Shown here piece after piece: positions 1 to 7,748 of a stretch of DNA of 48,368 bases (positions within the stretch are counted from its first letter, which is position 1; every line of letters begins with the position of its first letter). The stretch is from an uncultured Lachnospiraceae bacterium. Lineage in GTDB: Bacteria; Bacillota; Clostridia; Lachnospirales; Lachnospiraceae. The stretch is from positions 1 through 48,368 of the forward strand of contig CAJUCG010000003.1 in assembly GCA_910585065.1 (NCBI GenBank), given 5' to 3'. A program made the translations under genes and the position numbers. Under the pieces are notes generated by a model. The model was given only the letters and a program-made list of their open reading frames with translations. It was not told the DNA's origin and searched no databases.

Positions 1-1
1 A

Positions 2-868
2 GTGCGCGTGAAATTTTCAAAATATGGATTTACCAAATTTATTGGTCATCTAGATCTTGTGCGGTATTTTCAGAAGGCAATCCGCCGCTCAGGTCTTACT
101 GTAGCATATTCAGAAGGGTTTAATCCTCACCCGCTTTTATATTTTGCCGCACCGCTCGGTCTTGGACAGACAAGTGATGGGGAGTATATGGATGTAGAAT
201 TTAGAAGGGAATATCCGCTAGAGGAGATAAAGACCCGCTTAAATTCCGCGCTGACAGAAGGGTTTTATGTGCAGTCTGTAACAAGGCTTTTGGATTGGAA
301 GCCGGGGCAAAAAAAGGAATCCATTATGGCATTGACAGCCTGTGCGGACTATATGGTTTCTGTTAAGGATATGGAAGTGGACAAAAAAGAATACGCAGAA
401 TATTTTCAGCAGTTTCATGAAAAATTTGCAGAATTTTTGCAGCGGTCAGAAATTATGGCGGAGAAAGAGTCAAAAAAAAGTGCGCAGATCGTGGATATCC
501 GGCCAATGATTTTTGCATGGGGATTTGAGGGGGAGGATCTTTTCAGCGGGGAGTTTTCGCAGGATCTAACGGAGGAAGAAAAAAAGAAAATTGCGGCGGA
601 CGGTATTTCCCATGCACAAGAATACAAAAATGGACTCCGTGTTTTTTTGAAACTTTCTAATGGAAGTGTAAATAATTTGAAGCCGGAGCTGGTAATGGAA
701 AATTTTTGCAAGGCGTACAGACTGCCATACAAAGAAGGAGGACTGCAGTTTCACCGGATGGAAATTTACTGCGATCTCTGTATGCAGCAGAACAAAGAAA
801 GTCTAAATACCGGAAAGATGAGTAAAAGACTGGTTCCCCTATGGATGTTTCACCGGGTGGAGGAGTAG
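2..868 (+). CDS. DUF2344 (TIGR03936) radical-SAM-linked protein, 5' end probably cut
   Basis: Member of the DUF2344/TIGR03936 family, proteins of unproven function usually encoded directly after, or fused to, a B12-binding radical SAM protein. The opening VRVKFSKYGFTKFIGHLDL and the following FQKAIRRSGL and SEGFNPHP blocks are the family's conserved N-terminus; the second half is variable. The first readable codon is GTG at base 2, but homologues usually begin MKVRVKF, so the true start probably lies a few bases upstream of the window. The stop is 3 bases before the rng start, so the two are surely co-transcribed. Family assignment is firm; the role (possibly tRNA or rRNA modification with its radical SAM partner) is inference. 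Confidence 0.85.
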   Translation: MRVKFSKYGFTKFIGHLDLVRYFQKAIRRSGLTVAYSEGFNPHPLLYFAAPLGLGQTSDGEYMDVEFRREYPLEEIKTRLNSALTEGFYVQSVTRLLDWKPGQKKESIMALTACADYMVSVKDMEVDKKEYAEYFQQFHEKFAEFLQRSEIMAEKESKKSAQIVDIRPMIFAWGFEGEDLFSGEFSQDLTEEEKKKIAADGISHAQEYKNGLRVFLKLSNGSVNNLKPELVMENFCKAYRLPYKEGGLQFHRMEIYCDLCMQQNKESLNTGKMSKRLVPLWMFHRVEE

Positions 869-871
869 AAT

Positions 872-2116
872 ATGGGATGTAAACTTTTAATTACCCCGTA
901 TCAGGGAAAAATTGTTTCCGCTCTTTATGAAGACAGGCATTTAGTGCAGATTGCTGTGGAGGAAGGGAAGCGCGCGGAGATCTGCATTGGTGGGATCTAT
1001 ATTGGAAAAGTAAAAAATATTGTGGCAAATATCAATGCGGCTTTTGTGGAATTAACCCCTGGGGTAATGAGCTATCTGGCTCTTGATGAGTCCATACCAC
1101 CAATTACAGCGAACGTACACGCGGATGGAAAAATTCATGCGGGGGATGAATTGGTAGTTCAAGTTGTGCGTGAACCAATCAAATCAAAACGAGCCTCTGT
1201 GACCTGCGCACTTAATTTAACAGGAAAATATGCGGTGCTAATCCATGGAAAACCAAGTATCGGCATTTCCGCAAAAATTTTGGATTCTGAGCGGCGCGTG
1301 TACCTGCGGGAATTTTTCGGGCAATATGCGGGGAAAGATTACGGGTTTATTGTGCGTACAAATGCGGCGGAAGTCTCGGACAAAGAACTTGCCGAAGAGA
1401 TTTTCGCTTTGAAGAAACGCTACGAAAAAATTTGTGCGCATGGGATACACCGCGCGCGCTTTTCGGTTTTGGAAGAACCGCTTCCCGCTTATCTTTGCAG
1501 TTTGCGCGATCAGTATAGGGGGGAACTTGACGAGATTCTTACAGACGAGTCCACACTTTATGAGGAGATCCGATTATATCTTTCGGAATTTTATCAAAAA
1601 GATTTAGACAAGCTTAAATTATATGCGGAGGAACTTCCGCTAAAAACACTCTACTCTTTTGAACACCGATTAAGAGAGGCACTGCAAAAAAAGGTCTGGT
1701 TAAAAAGCGGCGCGAGTTTGGTAATTGAGCCGACGGAGGCATTGACTGTGATCGACGTGAATACAGGAAAAGCGGTAAAAGGGAGAGGCAGGGGGGAAGA
1801 CTATTTTTTAAAAATCAATTTGGAAGCGGCAAAAGAGATTGCCTATCAAATCCGGCTGAGAAATCTCTCAGGAATTATTCTGGTCGATTTTATCGATATG
1901 GAGGAGAAAGCCTCGGATGAAATTCTTTTGCAGACCCTAAAAGAATATTTGGCTGCCGATCCGATAAAGACAACTTTTGTGGATATGACACCGCTGCACC
2001 TTGTAGAAATTACAAGGAAAAAAGTGCGCAGACCGCTGTATGAAGAGGGATTTGAGAGGGGGATGGAAAATGATAAAGACGAACGCGATGCGGCTTCTAA
2101 CGCAAGCGGGAATTGA
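872..2116 (+). CDS. rng: Ribonuclease G/E family endoribonuclease
   Basis: Endoribonuclease of the Rne/Rng family that cleaves single-stranded RNA during rRNA maturation and mRNA decay. An S1-like RNA-binding domain sits near residues 35-115. The catalytic centre shows both metal-binding acidic motifs, DVNTGK (Asp295) and DFIDM (Asp339), spaced as in E. coli RNase E/G. At 414 aa it is shorter than E. coli RNase G, and the CPxC zinc-link after the catalytic domain is missing; the protein ends soon after EITRKKVRRPL in a polar tail. That tail is encoded in the 47 bases that overlap ybaK. The DUF2344-rng pairing is common in clostridia, where rplU-rpmA often follows; here ybaK follows instead. 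Confidence 0.93.
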   Translation: MGCKLLITPYQGKIVSALYEDRHLVQIAVEEGKRAEICIGGIYIGKVKNIVANINAAFVELTPGVMSYLALDESIPPITANVHADGKIHAGDELVVQVVREPIKSKRASVTCALNLTGKYAVLIHGKPSIGISAKILDSERRVYLREFFGQYAGKDYGFIVRTNAAEVSDKELAEEIFALKKRYEKICAHGIHRARFSVLEEPLPAYLCSLRDQYRGELDEILTDESTLYEEIRLYLSEFYQKDLDKLKLYAEELPLKTLYSFEHRLREALQKKVWLKSGASLVIEPTEALTVIDVNTGKAVKGRGRGEDYFLKINLEAAKEIAYQIRLRNLSGIILVDFIDMEEKASDEILLQTLKEYLAADPIKTTFVDMTPLHLVEITRKKVRRPLYEEGFERGMENDKDERDAASNASGN

Positions 2117-2540
2117 GTATGAGCTTAAGGAATACAAGGTGGATGAGGATCATTTGGCAGGAGTTTATGTGGCTGAGCAGACGGGACTTCCAGTTGAACA
2201 GGTATTTAAAACATTAGTGGCGCATGGAGAAAAGCAGGGATATCTAGTATTTTGTATTCCTGTGGCGGAAGAATTAGATCTGAAAAAAGCGGCACAGGTC
2301 GTCGGGGATAAAAAGATTGAGCTGGTACATGTAAAGGAACTTTTAGGTCTGACTGGCTATATTCGGGGAGGATGCTCTCCAGTGGGAATGAAGAAAAAGT
2401 TCCCAACATATTTTGATGAGACGGCAATTTTATTTGATCAGATTGCCATCAGTGCCGGAGTGCGGGGCGGACAGATTTTTGTAGGGAGGGAAGAATTGAT
2501 TTCTTATCTTGATGCCAAATGTGTGGATTTAACTGTGTAA
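2070..2540 (+). CDS. ybaK: YbaK/EbsC-type Cys-tRNA(Pro) deacylase
   Basis: Trans-acting editing enzyme of the YbaK/ProX superfamily, which hydrolyses mischarged Cys-tRNA(Pro) in the cytosol. The N-terminus MIKTNAMRLL, then FKTLV, the LDLKKAA segment and GYIRGGCSPVG are family blocks, and the 156 aa length is typical. A longer reading from ATG 2040 exists, but ATG 2070 has a purine-rich ribosome site (gagagggggatgg) and matches the usual N-terminus. It overlaps the end of rng by 47 bases in another frame, which suggests translational coupling. The stop codon is followed immediately by a short repeat at 2541. Confidence 0.9.
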   Translation: MIKTNAMRLLTQAGIEYELKEYKVDEDHLAGVYVAEQTGLPVEQVFKTLVAHGEKQGYLVFCIPVAEELDLKKAAQVVGDKKIELVHVKELLGLTGYIRGGCSPVGMKKKFPTYFDETAILFDQIAISAGVRGGQIFVGREELISYLDAKCVDLTV

Positions 2541-2588
2541 GTGACGCGCTCCCGCCACTTTGAAAATGGTCTGAAAAGGGATAAAAAA
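2541..2588 (+). repeat. Short IS605-end-like repeat, copy 1
   Basis: Begins GTGACGCGCTCCCGCCACTT directly after the ybaK stop codon. The same 21-base head, with one difference, occurs at 31574, again at a gene's 3' end and in the same orientation. After a 10-base gap in this copy, similarity resumes with CTGAARRGGGATAAAA. The reverse complement (GTGG.GGGAGCGCGTCAC) resembles the right-end hairpin of IS200/IS605-type elements. No transposase is present, so this is at most a remnant or a small non-autonomous element. The hairpin is imperfect here (CCACTTTGAAAATGG) and lacks a T run, so it is not a convincing terminator. Confidence 0.6.
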
Positions 2589-2719
2589 TAAAATAAAGGA
2601 TTTATTTGATTCACTAAAACAAGCATGTTTTTTAACCGGAAAAATATATCATATTTACGGAAATAAATTTGGGATTGTGTGAATACATATAATAGGAAAA
2701 GAATCAGGGGGAAATTTAT

Positions 2720-3721
2720 ATGAAAGTGGTGGATATGCATTGCGATACCATATCAGAAATTCTCTATGATCGCAAAAAAGAATGTCCGGAGGGGACTTGT
2801 CTAAGAAAAAATAAATTGCATATCGATCTGGAAAAAATGAAGAGGGGGGATTATCTGCTTCAAAATTTCGCGCTGTTTGTCGATCTGAAAAAACGCGAAA
2901 ATCCGTTCGAGTGGTGTATGGAATTAGCGGATACCTTTTATGAGGAGATGGAGAAAAACAGCGATTTAATTGCCCCGGTAAGAAATTATGAGGAGATAGT
3001 AAGAAATGGGGAAGCGGGGAAAATGTCTGCGATGCTGACCATCGAGGAAGGGGGAGTATGCAAGAAGAATCCTGCCTTTCTGCGCGATTTTTACCGTCTT
3101 GGAGTGCGTATGCTTACGCTGACTTGGAATTATCCAAATGAATTAGGATACCCTAATAAAAGAAGATCTCTTGGGGAAAATTCTTTGTCCGGCATACCTG
3201 ATACTGATCGGGGACTCACAAAAACGGGGGTGGAATTTTTGCAGGAGATGGAGAGACTCGGCATAATTGTGGATGTTTCCCATTTATCGGACGCGGGATT
3301 TTATGATGTGGCAAGATATGCAAAAAAACCTTTTGTGGCAAGCCATTCGAACGCGCGTTCTGTGTGTGCGAACGTTCGAAATTTAACGGATGATATGTTA
3401 AAAAAACTTGCGGAGTGCGGCGGTGTGACAGGGATAAATTTTGAGCCCTCCTTTTTGCATACACCTGCAAAGGAAGAGGAATTGTGTGCGGGGATCGCAC
3501 AGGTTGTTTCACATATTGAACATATCGCGAAGGTAGCCGGAACCGAATGTATTGGGCTTGGCTCAGATTTTGATGGGATCACGACAAACCCAGAACTCTG
3601 TGATGCATCGTATTTGCCAATGCTTGAGGATGCACTTTTTCAGGCGGGATTTTCCGAGGCGCAGATTGAGGGAATATTTTATAAAAATGTCCTGCGCGTA
3701 TATCGGGAAGTTCTTTCATAG
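2720..3721 (+). CDS. Membrane-dipeptidase-family (M19) dipeptidase
   Basis: Zinc dipeptidase of peptidase family M19 (renal dipeptidase-like), which hydrolyses dipeptides and in some members D-amino-acid-containing peptides. Metal ligands are visible: HxD at His7/Asp9 in the N-terminal DMHCDT, the Glu109-Glu110 pair in TIEEGG, His188 in VDVSHLSD and His209 in ASHSNAR, followed by the GSDFDG block near the C-terminus. The 333 aa length is normal and there is no signal peptide, so it acts in the cytosol. The start has a strong ribosome site (caggggg) 8 bases upstream. It is separated from ybaK by 179 bases containing the repeat and a TATAAT hexamer at 2688-2693 without a good -35, so it probably has its own promoter. 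Confidence 0.92.
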   Translation: MKVVDMHCDTISEILYDRKKECPEGTCLRKNKLHIDLEKMKRGDYLLQNFALFVDLKKRENPFEWCMELADTFYEEMEKNSDLIAPVRNYEEIVRNGEAGKMSAMLTIEEGGVCKKNPAFLRDFYRLGVRMLTLTWNYPNELGYPNKRRSLGENSLSGIPDTDRGLTKTGVEFLQEMERLGIIVDVSHLSDAGFYDVARYAKKPFVASHSNARSVCANVRNLTDDMLKKLAECGGVTGINFEPSFLHTPAKEEELCAGIAQVVSHIEHIAKVAGTECIGLGSDFDGITTNPELCDASYLPMLEDALFQAGFSEAQIEGIFYKNVLRVYREVLS

Positions 3722-3840
3722 AAAAAAGAATGGTTATATTTTTGAAAAAAAGATTTAATAAAAATATGATGTAAATTCACTAAAAAATTCGGTATTAAAA
3801 AAAAATATATGATATTCTGCAAAAATAAAATATTTTTTGC

Positions 3841-3869
3841 TTGCATTTTTTCTGTATTTGTAATATTAT
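3841..3869 (+). promoter_or_regulatory. Sigma-A-type promoter for the DUF6465 gene
   Basis: TTGCAT at 3841-3846 and TATTAT at 3864-3869 with a 17-base spacer. Transcription from about 3876 would give a leader of roughly 170 bases before the ATG at 4046. The 324-base stretch 3722-4045 otherwise holds only AT-rich DNA and the structured leader. Confidence 0.6.
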
Positions 3870-3902
3870 CTTTTGCGTAAACATTAAACCTGTTACAAAA
3901 AA

Positions 3903-4028
3903 CTGAAAATACATAGTCGCAAATAATTTGGATGCGATTATTTTCAGAATAGGAACAGGGAAGATTTAAAAATACGTTTTGTGCCTGTGCGCTGCTTGCA
4001 CAAAAGCGTATTATTAATAAGCGGCGCA
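3903..4028 (+). promoter_or_regulatory. Structured 5' leader with two hairpins and a possible pseudoknot
   Basis: Hairpin 1: CTGAAAAT (3903-3910) pairs with ATTTTCAG (3940-3947), with inner TCGCA/TGCGA pairing (3917-3921 with 3933-3937). Hairpin 2: AATACGTTTTGTGC (3971-3984) pairs over 14 bp with 3998-4012, interrupted by one bulged G. Its 13-base loop contains TGCGC (3988-3992), complementary to GCGCA at 4024-4028 just ahead of the ribosome site GGAGA of the DUF6465 gene. Neither hairpin is followed by a T run, so these are not intrinsic terminators. It does not match a riboswitch class that I recognise. Confidence 0.5.
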
Positions 4029-4045
4029 GAAATGGAGATATATTT

Positions 4046-4543
4046 ATGCCAAGAGGAAAGAAAAATCCAGTTCCGGCGGAAGTAGAAAATGTAGTAGTGG
4101 AGCAGGAAGCTGCAAAGGTCGAGACAAAGGAAGTTGCAGCGGAGCCAAAGCGCAGACCGGGCAGACCGCCAAAGAACGCGGCGAAGGTTGTCGCTGAAGA
4201 GCAGACCGCCATGGAGGGGGAAGTGCCTAAAGTAACAAGAAAGAGGGCTTCTAGAACCGTGAAGAAAAATGTGGAGAAAGTAGAAAAGCAGGGGAAGGCG
4301 GAGGAGACAAAGAAGGTTTCCGCTGCCCGTGCGGCAAAAACCGTGGACTCTGCGGTGATCATTCAATTTGAGGGAAAGAACATCGAGACAAAGAACGTTG
4401 CGGAGACGGCAAAAGAGAGATGGATTGCAGCCGGAAATAAAGAGTCCGCATTAAAGAGTATCGAGGTTTATATCAACGTGACCGAAGGGATGGCTTATCC
4501 TGTAATCAACGGCGAGGCTCAGGAAGGATTTTCCTGCTGCTAA
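4046..4543 (+). CDS. DUF6465 family protein with AT-hook
   Basis: 165 aa protein with a lysine/alanine/glutamate-rich, probably disordered N-terminal half and a compact C-terminal half (about residues 108-165, starting SAVIIQFEGKNIETKNV). The C-terminal part matches what I know as DUF6465, found mainly in Lachnospiraceae and of unknown function. The N-terminal half contains KRRPGRPPK near residues 35-43, a classical AT-hook that binds the minor groove of AT-rich DNA, and ends in a basic stretch; the protein ends Cys-Cys. No signal peptide or membrane segment. It is monocistronic behind a long structured leader. A histone-like or DNA-bridging role is an inference from the AT-hook and basic composition. 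Confidence 0.8.
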   Translation: MPRGKKNPVPAEVENVVVEQEAAKVETKEVAAEPKRRPGRPPKNAAKVVAEEQTAMEGEVPKVTRKRASRTVKKNVEKVEKQGKAEETKKVSAARAAKTVDSAVIIQFEGKNIETKNVAETAKERWIAAGNKESALKSIEVYINVTEGMAYPVINGEAQEGFSCC

Positions 4544-4620
4544 TGTGCATCTGAAAATTCAAAATTACTTTCCATTTTGCGTGATATTTTACATTATATT
4601 ATTTTTTGCAAATGCGATTC

Positions 4621-4649
4621 TTGACTTTTTATTTTAGCTATGCTATACT
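4621..4649 (+). promoter_or_regulatory. Promoter of the SCIFF operon
   Basis: TTGACT (4621-4626), 17-base spacer, TATACT (4644-4649): a near-consensus vegetative promoter. The predicted start of transcription is about 4656, giving a leader of some 64 bases to scfA. Confidence 0.8.
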
Positions 4650-4719
4650 TTTTTCGAATTAAACCGAGATCAGTTATTTTAGCTGTCCGGGAAAAAATTT
4701 GAGAATTGGAGAGATTGCA

Positions 4720-4869
4720 ATGAAGAGAATTCAGACATTGAAGACCAAAAATCTTTGCGAGACTGCAAAGAAGGGTGGCTGTGGAGAGTGCCAGACTTCC
4801 TGCCAGTCCGCATGCAAGACCAGCTGTGGAATTGCAAATCAGAAGTGTGAGAAGAAGAGCGAACAGTAA
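4720..4869 (+). CDS. scfA: SCIFF precursor peptide (six cysteines in forty-five)
   Basis: 49-residue ribosomally made peptide precursor, the substrate of the adjacent maturase ScfB. The core GGCGECQTSCQSACKTSC followed by NQKC is the SCIFF signature, with the six family cysteines at positions 21, 24, 28, 32, 36 and 43. Two features are unusual. There is an additional Cys13 in the leader (NLCETAKK). Position 37, directly after the Cys36 of KTSC, is Gly, whereas in the studied homologues a Thr at this position is the partner of the thioether from Cys32. The ATG is preceded by GGAGAG at 7 bases. A hairpin follows the stop and may cap most transcripts here. The mature product's role is not known. 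Confidence 0.95.
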   Translation: MKRIQTLKTKNLCETAKKGGCGECQTSCQSACKTSCGIANQKCEKKSEQ

Positions 4870-4882
4870 AATATCGCAGAGA

Positions 4883-4917
4883 GGCTGTCACAATTTATTT
4901 GCGGCAGCCCTTTTTCT
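4883..4917 (+). terminator. Hairpin between scfA and scfB, likely partial terminator
   Basis: GGCTGTC (4883-4889) pairs with GGCAGCC (4903-4909) over 7 bp including one G-U pair, with a 13-base loop and then CTTTTTCTATTTG. Placed 14 bases after the scfA stop, it would let most transcripts end after the peptide gene and a minority read on into the maturase gene. Confidence 0.65.
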
Positions 4918-4968
4918 ATTTGATTTATTTTTATAAATTGTCGCGGCAGCGGCGGAATGAGGGGAAAA

Positions 4969-6351
4969 ATGGTACATCAATATATATTGAACGGTTATCA
5001 TATTGTTTTGGATACTTGTTCAGGGTCAGTACATATTGTGGATGAGGTGGCCTACGATATTATCGCGCTTTATCCGGAGAGAAAAGAAGAAGAAATTGTA
5101 GCTGCTATTTTAGAAAAATATGGTAACCACGAGGGGATAAATGAGGAGGAGATTAGACTTTGCATTGCGGATGTGAGCGCGTTAAAGGAGCAGGGAAAAC
5201 TGTTTACGCCGGATACTTATGAATTGCTCGCCGACGAATTTAAAGAGCGTTCCGGCGGTGTAATTAAGGCACTCTGTCTTCATGTGGCGCACACTTGCAA
5301 TTTAAATTGCGCCTATTGTTTTGCGAGCCAAGGAAAATATCATGGCGAGCGCGCTTTGATGAGTTTTGAGACGGGAAAGCGGGCACTTGATTTTCTGGTG
5401 GAAAATTCCGGAAACCGCACAAACCTTGAGGTGGACTTTTTTGGCGGGGAGCCGTTAATGAACTGGGAAGTAGTAAAACAGCTTGTTTTATATGCGCGCA
5501 GTATCGAGAAGGAACACCACAAAAACTTTCGTTTTACACTGACCACAAATGGGATCTTAATTGATGATGATGTGATTGCATTTGCAAATCGTGAGATGAG
5601 CAACGTGGTATTAAGTCTTGATGGGCGCAGGGAAATTCACGATCGGCTGCGCGTCGATTATGCGGGTCGGGGCAGTTTTGAAACGATCGTTCCGAAATTT
5701 CAGAAATTGGTTGCCGCGCGCGGCGGGAAAAATTATTATATGCGCGGGACATTTACCCATGCCAACCCAGATTTTACAAAAGATATCGAAGCAATGTTGG
5801 ATCTTGGATTTACAGAACTTAGCATGGAGCCGGTAGTTTGCGCGCCGGGGGATGAGGCGGCACTGACCGGGGAGGATCTGCCGATTGTACTGCGCGAATA
5901 TGAGCGTTTGGCAGAGATGATGCTTGCCCGCAAAAAGGAGGGCAGAGAATTTACTTTTTATCACTATATGATCGATCTGACCGAAGGACCATGTATTTAT
6001 AAAAGAATTTCCGGATGCGGGTCGGGAACGGAATATATGGCGGTAACGCCATGGGGGGATCTCTATCCCTGCCACCAATTTGTCGGGGAAGAAAAATATC
6101 GGCTGGGAGATATCTGGAACGGTGTGTCAAATCATAAGGCGCAGGAAGAATTTCGCGGCTGCAATGCTTACGCAAGACCTGAATGCAGAGATTGTTGGGC
6201 GAAACTTTATTGTTCCGGAGGCTGTGCGGCAAATGCTTATCATGCATCTGGCTCTGTGCGTGGAATTTATGAGTACGGCTGTGAACTGTTTCGCAAGCGT
6301 ATGGAATGTGCGATTATGTTACAGGCGGCATACGCGGAGGAAGTGGAGTGA
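4969..6351 (+). CDS. scfB: SCIFF radical SAM maturase (thioether-forming)
   Basis: Radical SAM enzyme with SPASM domain that installs a Cys-to-backbone thioether in the SCIFF peptide. Residues 1-90 resemble the RRE (PqqD-like) peptide-binding domain. The radical SAM cluster is CNLNCAYC at Cys110, Cys114 and Cys117, followed by the FFGGEPLMN SAM-binding block. The C-terminal SPASM region carries the auxiliary-cluster cysteines from Cys350 and Cys368 (YPCHQF) onward, through CRDCWAKLYCSGGC and a final YGC. ATG 4969 is chosen over ATG 4957 because AGGGG lies 4 bases upstream and MVHQY is the usual N-terminus. It lies downstream of scfA past a hairpin, and its TGA overlaps the next gene's GTG start. 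Confidence 0.95.
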   Translation: MVHQYILNGYHIVLDTCSGSVHIVDEVAYDIIALYPERKEEEIVAAILEKYGNHEGINEEEIRLCIADVSALKEQGKLFTPDTYELLADEFKERSGGVIKALCLHVAHTCNLNCAYCFASQGKYHGERALMSFETGKRALDFLVENSGNRTNLEVDFFGGEPLMNWEVVKQLVLYARSIEKEHHKNFRFTLTTNGILIDDDVIAFANREMSNVVLSLDGRREIHDRLRVDYAGRGSFETIVPKFQKLVAARGGKNYYMRGTFTHANPDFTKDIEAMLDLGFTELSMEPVVCAPGDEAALTGEDLPIVLREYERLAEMMLARKKEGREFTFYHYMIDLTEGPCIYKRISGCGSGTEYMAVTPWGDLYPCHQFVGEEKYRLGDIWNGVSNHKAQEEFRGCNAYARPECRDCWAKLYCSGGCAANAYHASGSVRGIYEYGCELFRKRMECAIMLQAAYAEEVE

Positions 6352-7748
6352 GTGAGGGGCAGAATTTAGTGTGTGAAACACCCATCTGCGATTTTGTGTG
6401 CAACTATATTAAAAGCGGTGCGGTGCGGCTGCATATGCCAGGTCATAAAGGAAGAGATATCCTTGGCGTGGAAGCTTTAGATATTACGGAGATTGCGGGG
6501 GCGGATTCTCTGTATGAGGCGGAGGGAATTATTGCAAGAAGCGAAAAGAATGCCTCCGCCCTGTTTGGGAGCGCGCAAACCTTTTATTCTACAGAAGGCT
6601 CTTCCCAGTGCATTCGGGCAATGCTTTTTCTGGCACTGATGCGTTTTAAGGATCGATGCAAGGGGAAATTGCCGAAGAGAAGCCCCATTGTTGTGGCGGC
6701 GCGGAACGCGCATAAAGCATTTTTGATGGCAGCGGCACTGCTTGATTTTGATATTGTATGGCTCTGGGACGAGAGGGGGGATGCAGGGCAGGGGGGTGAG
6801 TCGACACTCTGCCGCTGCATGGTATCAAAGGAGAGGCTTGACAAGACGCTCTCCGCTCTCTCAGGTTCTGTCGCTGCCGTCTATCTTACTAGCCCTGACT
6901 ATCTCGGCGGAATCTTGGATATTCATTCGCTTGCAAAAGTAGCACACTATTATGATACGCTGCTTTTGGTGGATAATGCACACGGTGCATATCTGCATTT
7001 TTTAGCCAATCCTTTGCATCCTTTGGATCTGGGTGCCGATCTCTGTTGTGATTCTGCACATAAAACACTGCCTGTTTTGACAGGGGGAGCATATTTGCAT
7101 ATTTCGGAAGCAGTTTCAAAAATTGCGGTATATGCAAGGCAGGCACTCGCGCTCTTTGGATCAACCAGCCCTTCCTATCTTATTTTACAATCGCTTGATC
7201 TGGCAAACCGATATCTGATGGATGGATATCAATATCATTTAGAAAAATATGTAAAAAAATTGGACGCGCTGCGAGAAGAATTGCGTTCCCTCGGATGGTT
7301 TTTAGAGGGGGACGAAGCCTTAAAACTGACCATTGCCACAGCAAAATCCGGCTATTATGGGGAAGAGTTTGCCGCATATTTGCGTGCGGAGGGCATAGAG
7401 TGTGAGTATGCTGACCCAGATTTTGTTGTGCTGATGTTTACGCCCGAAAATGGGGAGGAGGATTTTGAACGCCTGTATTTCCTGATAAAAAAAATGCCAG
7501 TGCGGGAAGCAATTTGTCGTCGTCCCCCGACTTTTTTACCGCCGCACCGTATGCTTAGTGTAAGAGAGGCGGTTTTTTCTCCCTATGAGATCCTTCCGAC
7601 AAAAGAGGCAGTTGGCCGGGTGATTGGACCAGCCGCTTACCATTGTCCGCCAGCCATTCCGATTGTGGTAAGCGGGGAGGAAATCTGTCCGGATGCAGTA
7701 CAAGCACTTCTCTATTATGGAGTTTGTGAGGTCGGGGTGGTGCGCTAA
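6348..7748 (+). CDS. Orn/Lys/Arg decarboxylase family PLP enzyme
   Basis: Fold-type I PLP enzyme of the Orn/Lys/Arg decarboxylase family, which makes a polyamine or diamine precursor by decarboxylating a basic amino acid; the substrate cannot be read from sequence. RLHMPGHKG near residues 28-36 is the family's N-terminal signature, and CDSAHKT places the PLP lysine at Lys239. The short C-terminal domain contains PPHRMLSVREA and SPYEILPTKEA. The GTG at 6348 is chosen because GGAGG lies 7 bases upstream and gives a GTGA stop/start overlap with scfB; an upstream in-frame ATG at 6306 would lie inside scfB without a good ribosome site. This coupling places it in the scfAB operon, an association for which I know no explanation. 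Length 466 aa. Confidence 0.87.
   Translation: MSEGQNLVCETPICDFVCNYIKSGAVRLHMPGHKGRDILGVEALDITEIAGADSLYEAEGIIARSEKNASALFGSAQTFYSTEGSSQCIRAMLFLALMRFKDRCKGKLPKRSPIVVAARNAHKAFLMAAALLDFDIVWLWDERGDAGQGGESTLCRCMVSKERLDKTLSALSGSVAAVYLTSPDYLGGILDIHSLAKVAHYYDTLLLVDNAHGAYLHFLANPLHPLDLGADLCCDSAHKTLPVLTGGAYLHISEAVSKIAVYARQALALFGSTSPSYLILQSLDLANRYLMDGYQYHLEKYVKKLDALREELRSLGWFLEGDEALKLTIATAKSGYYGEEFAAYLRAEGIECEYADPDFVVLMFTPENGEEDFERLYFLIKKMPVREAICRRPPTFLPPHRMLSVREAVFSPYEILPTKEAVGRVIGPAAYHCPPAIPIVVSGEEICPDAVQALLYYGVCEVGVVR

Noticed and set aside
2541..2588. Short repeat read as an intrinsic terminator of ybaK
   Set aside because: The stem is poor in this copy and no T run follows; similarity to the copy at 31574 is better explained as a repeat.
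3679..4362. 227-codon open frame on the minus strand across the DUF6465 gene
   Set aside because: It is the antisense of the Lys/Ala/Glu-rich gene and its leader; the product is a low-complexity Ser/Phe/Thr string with no ribosome site.
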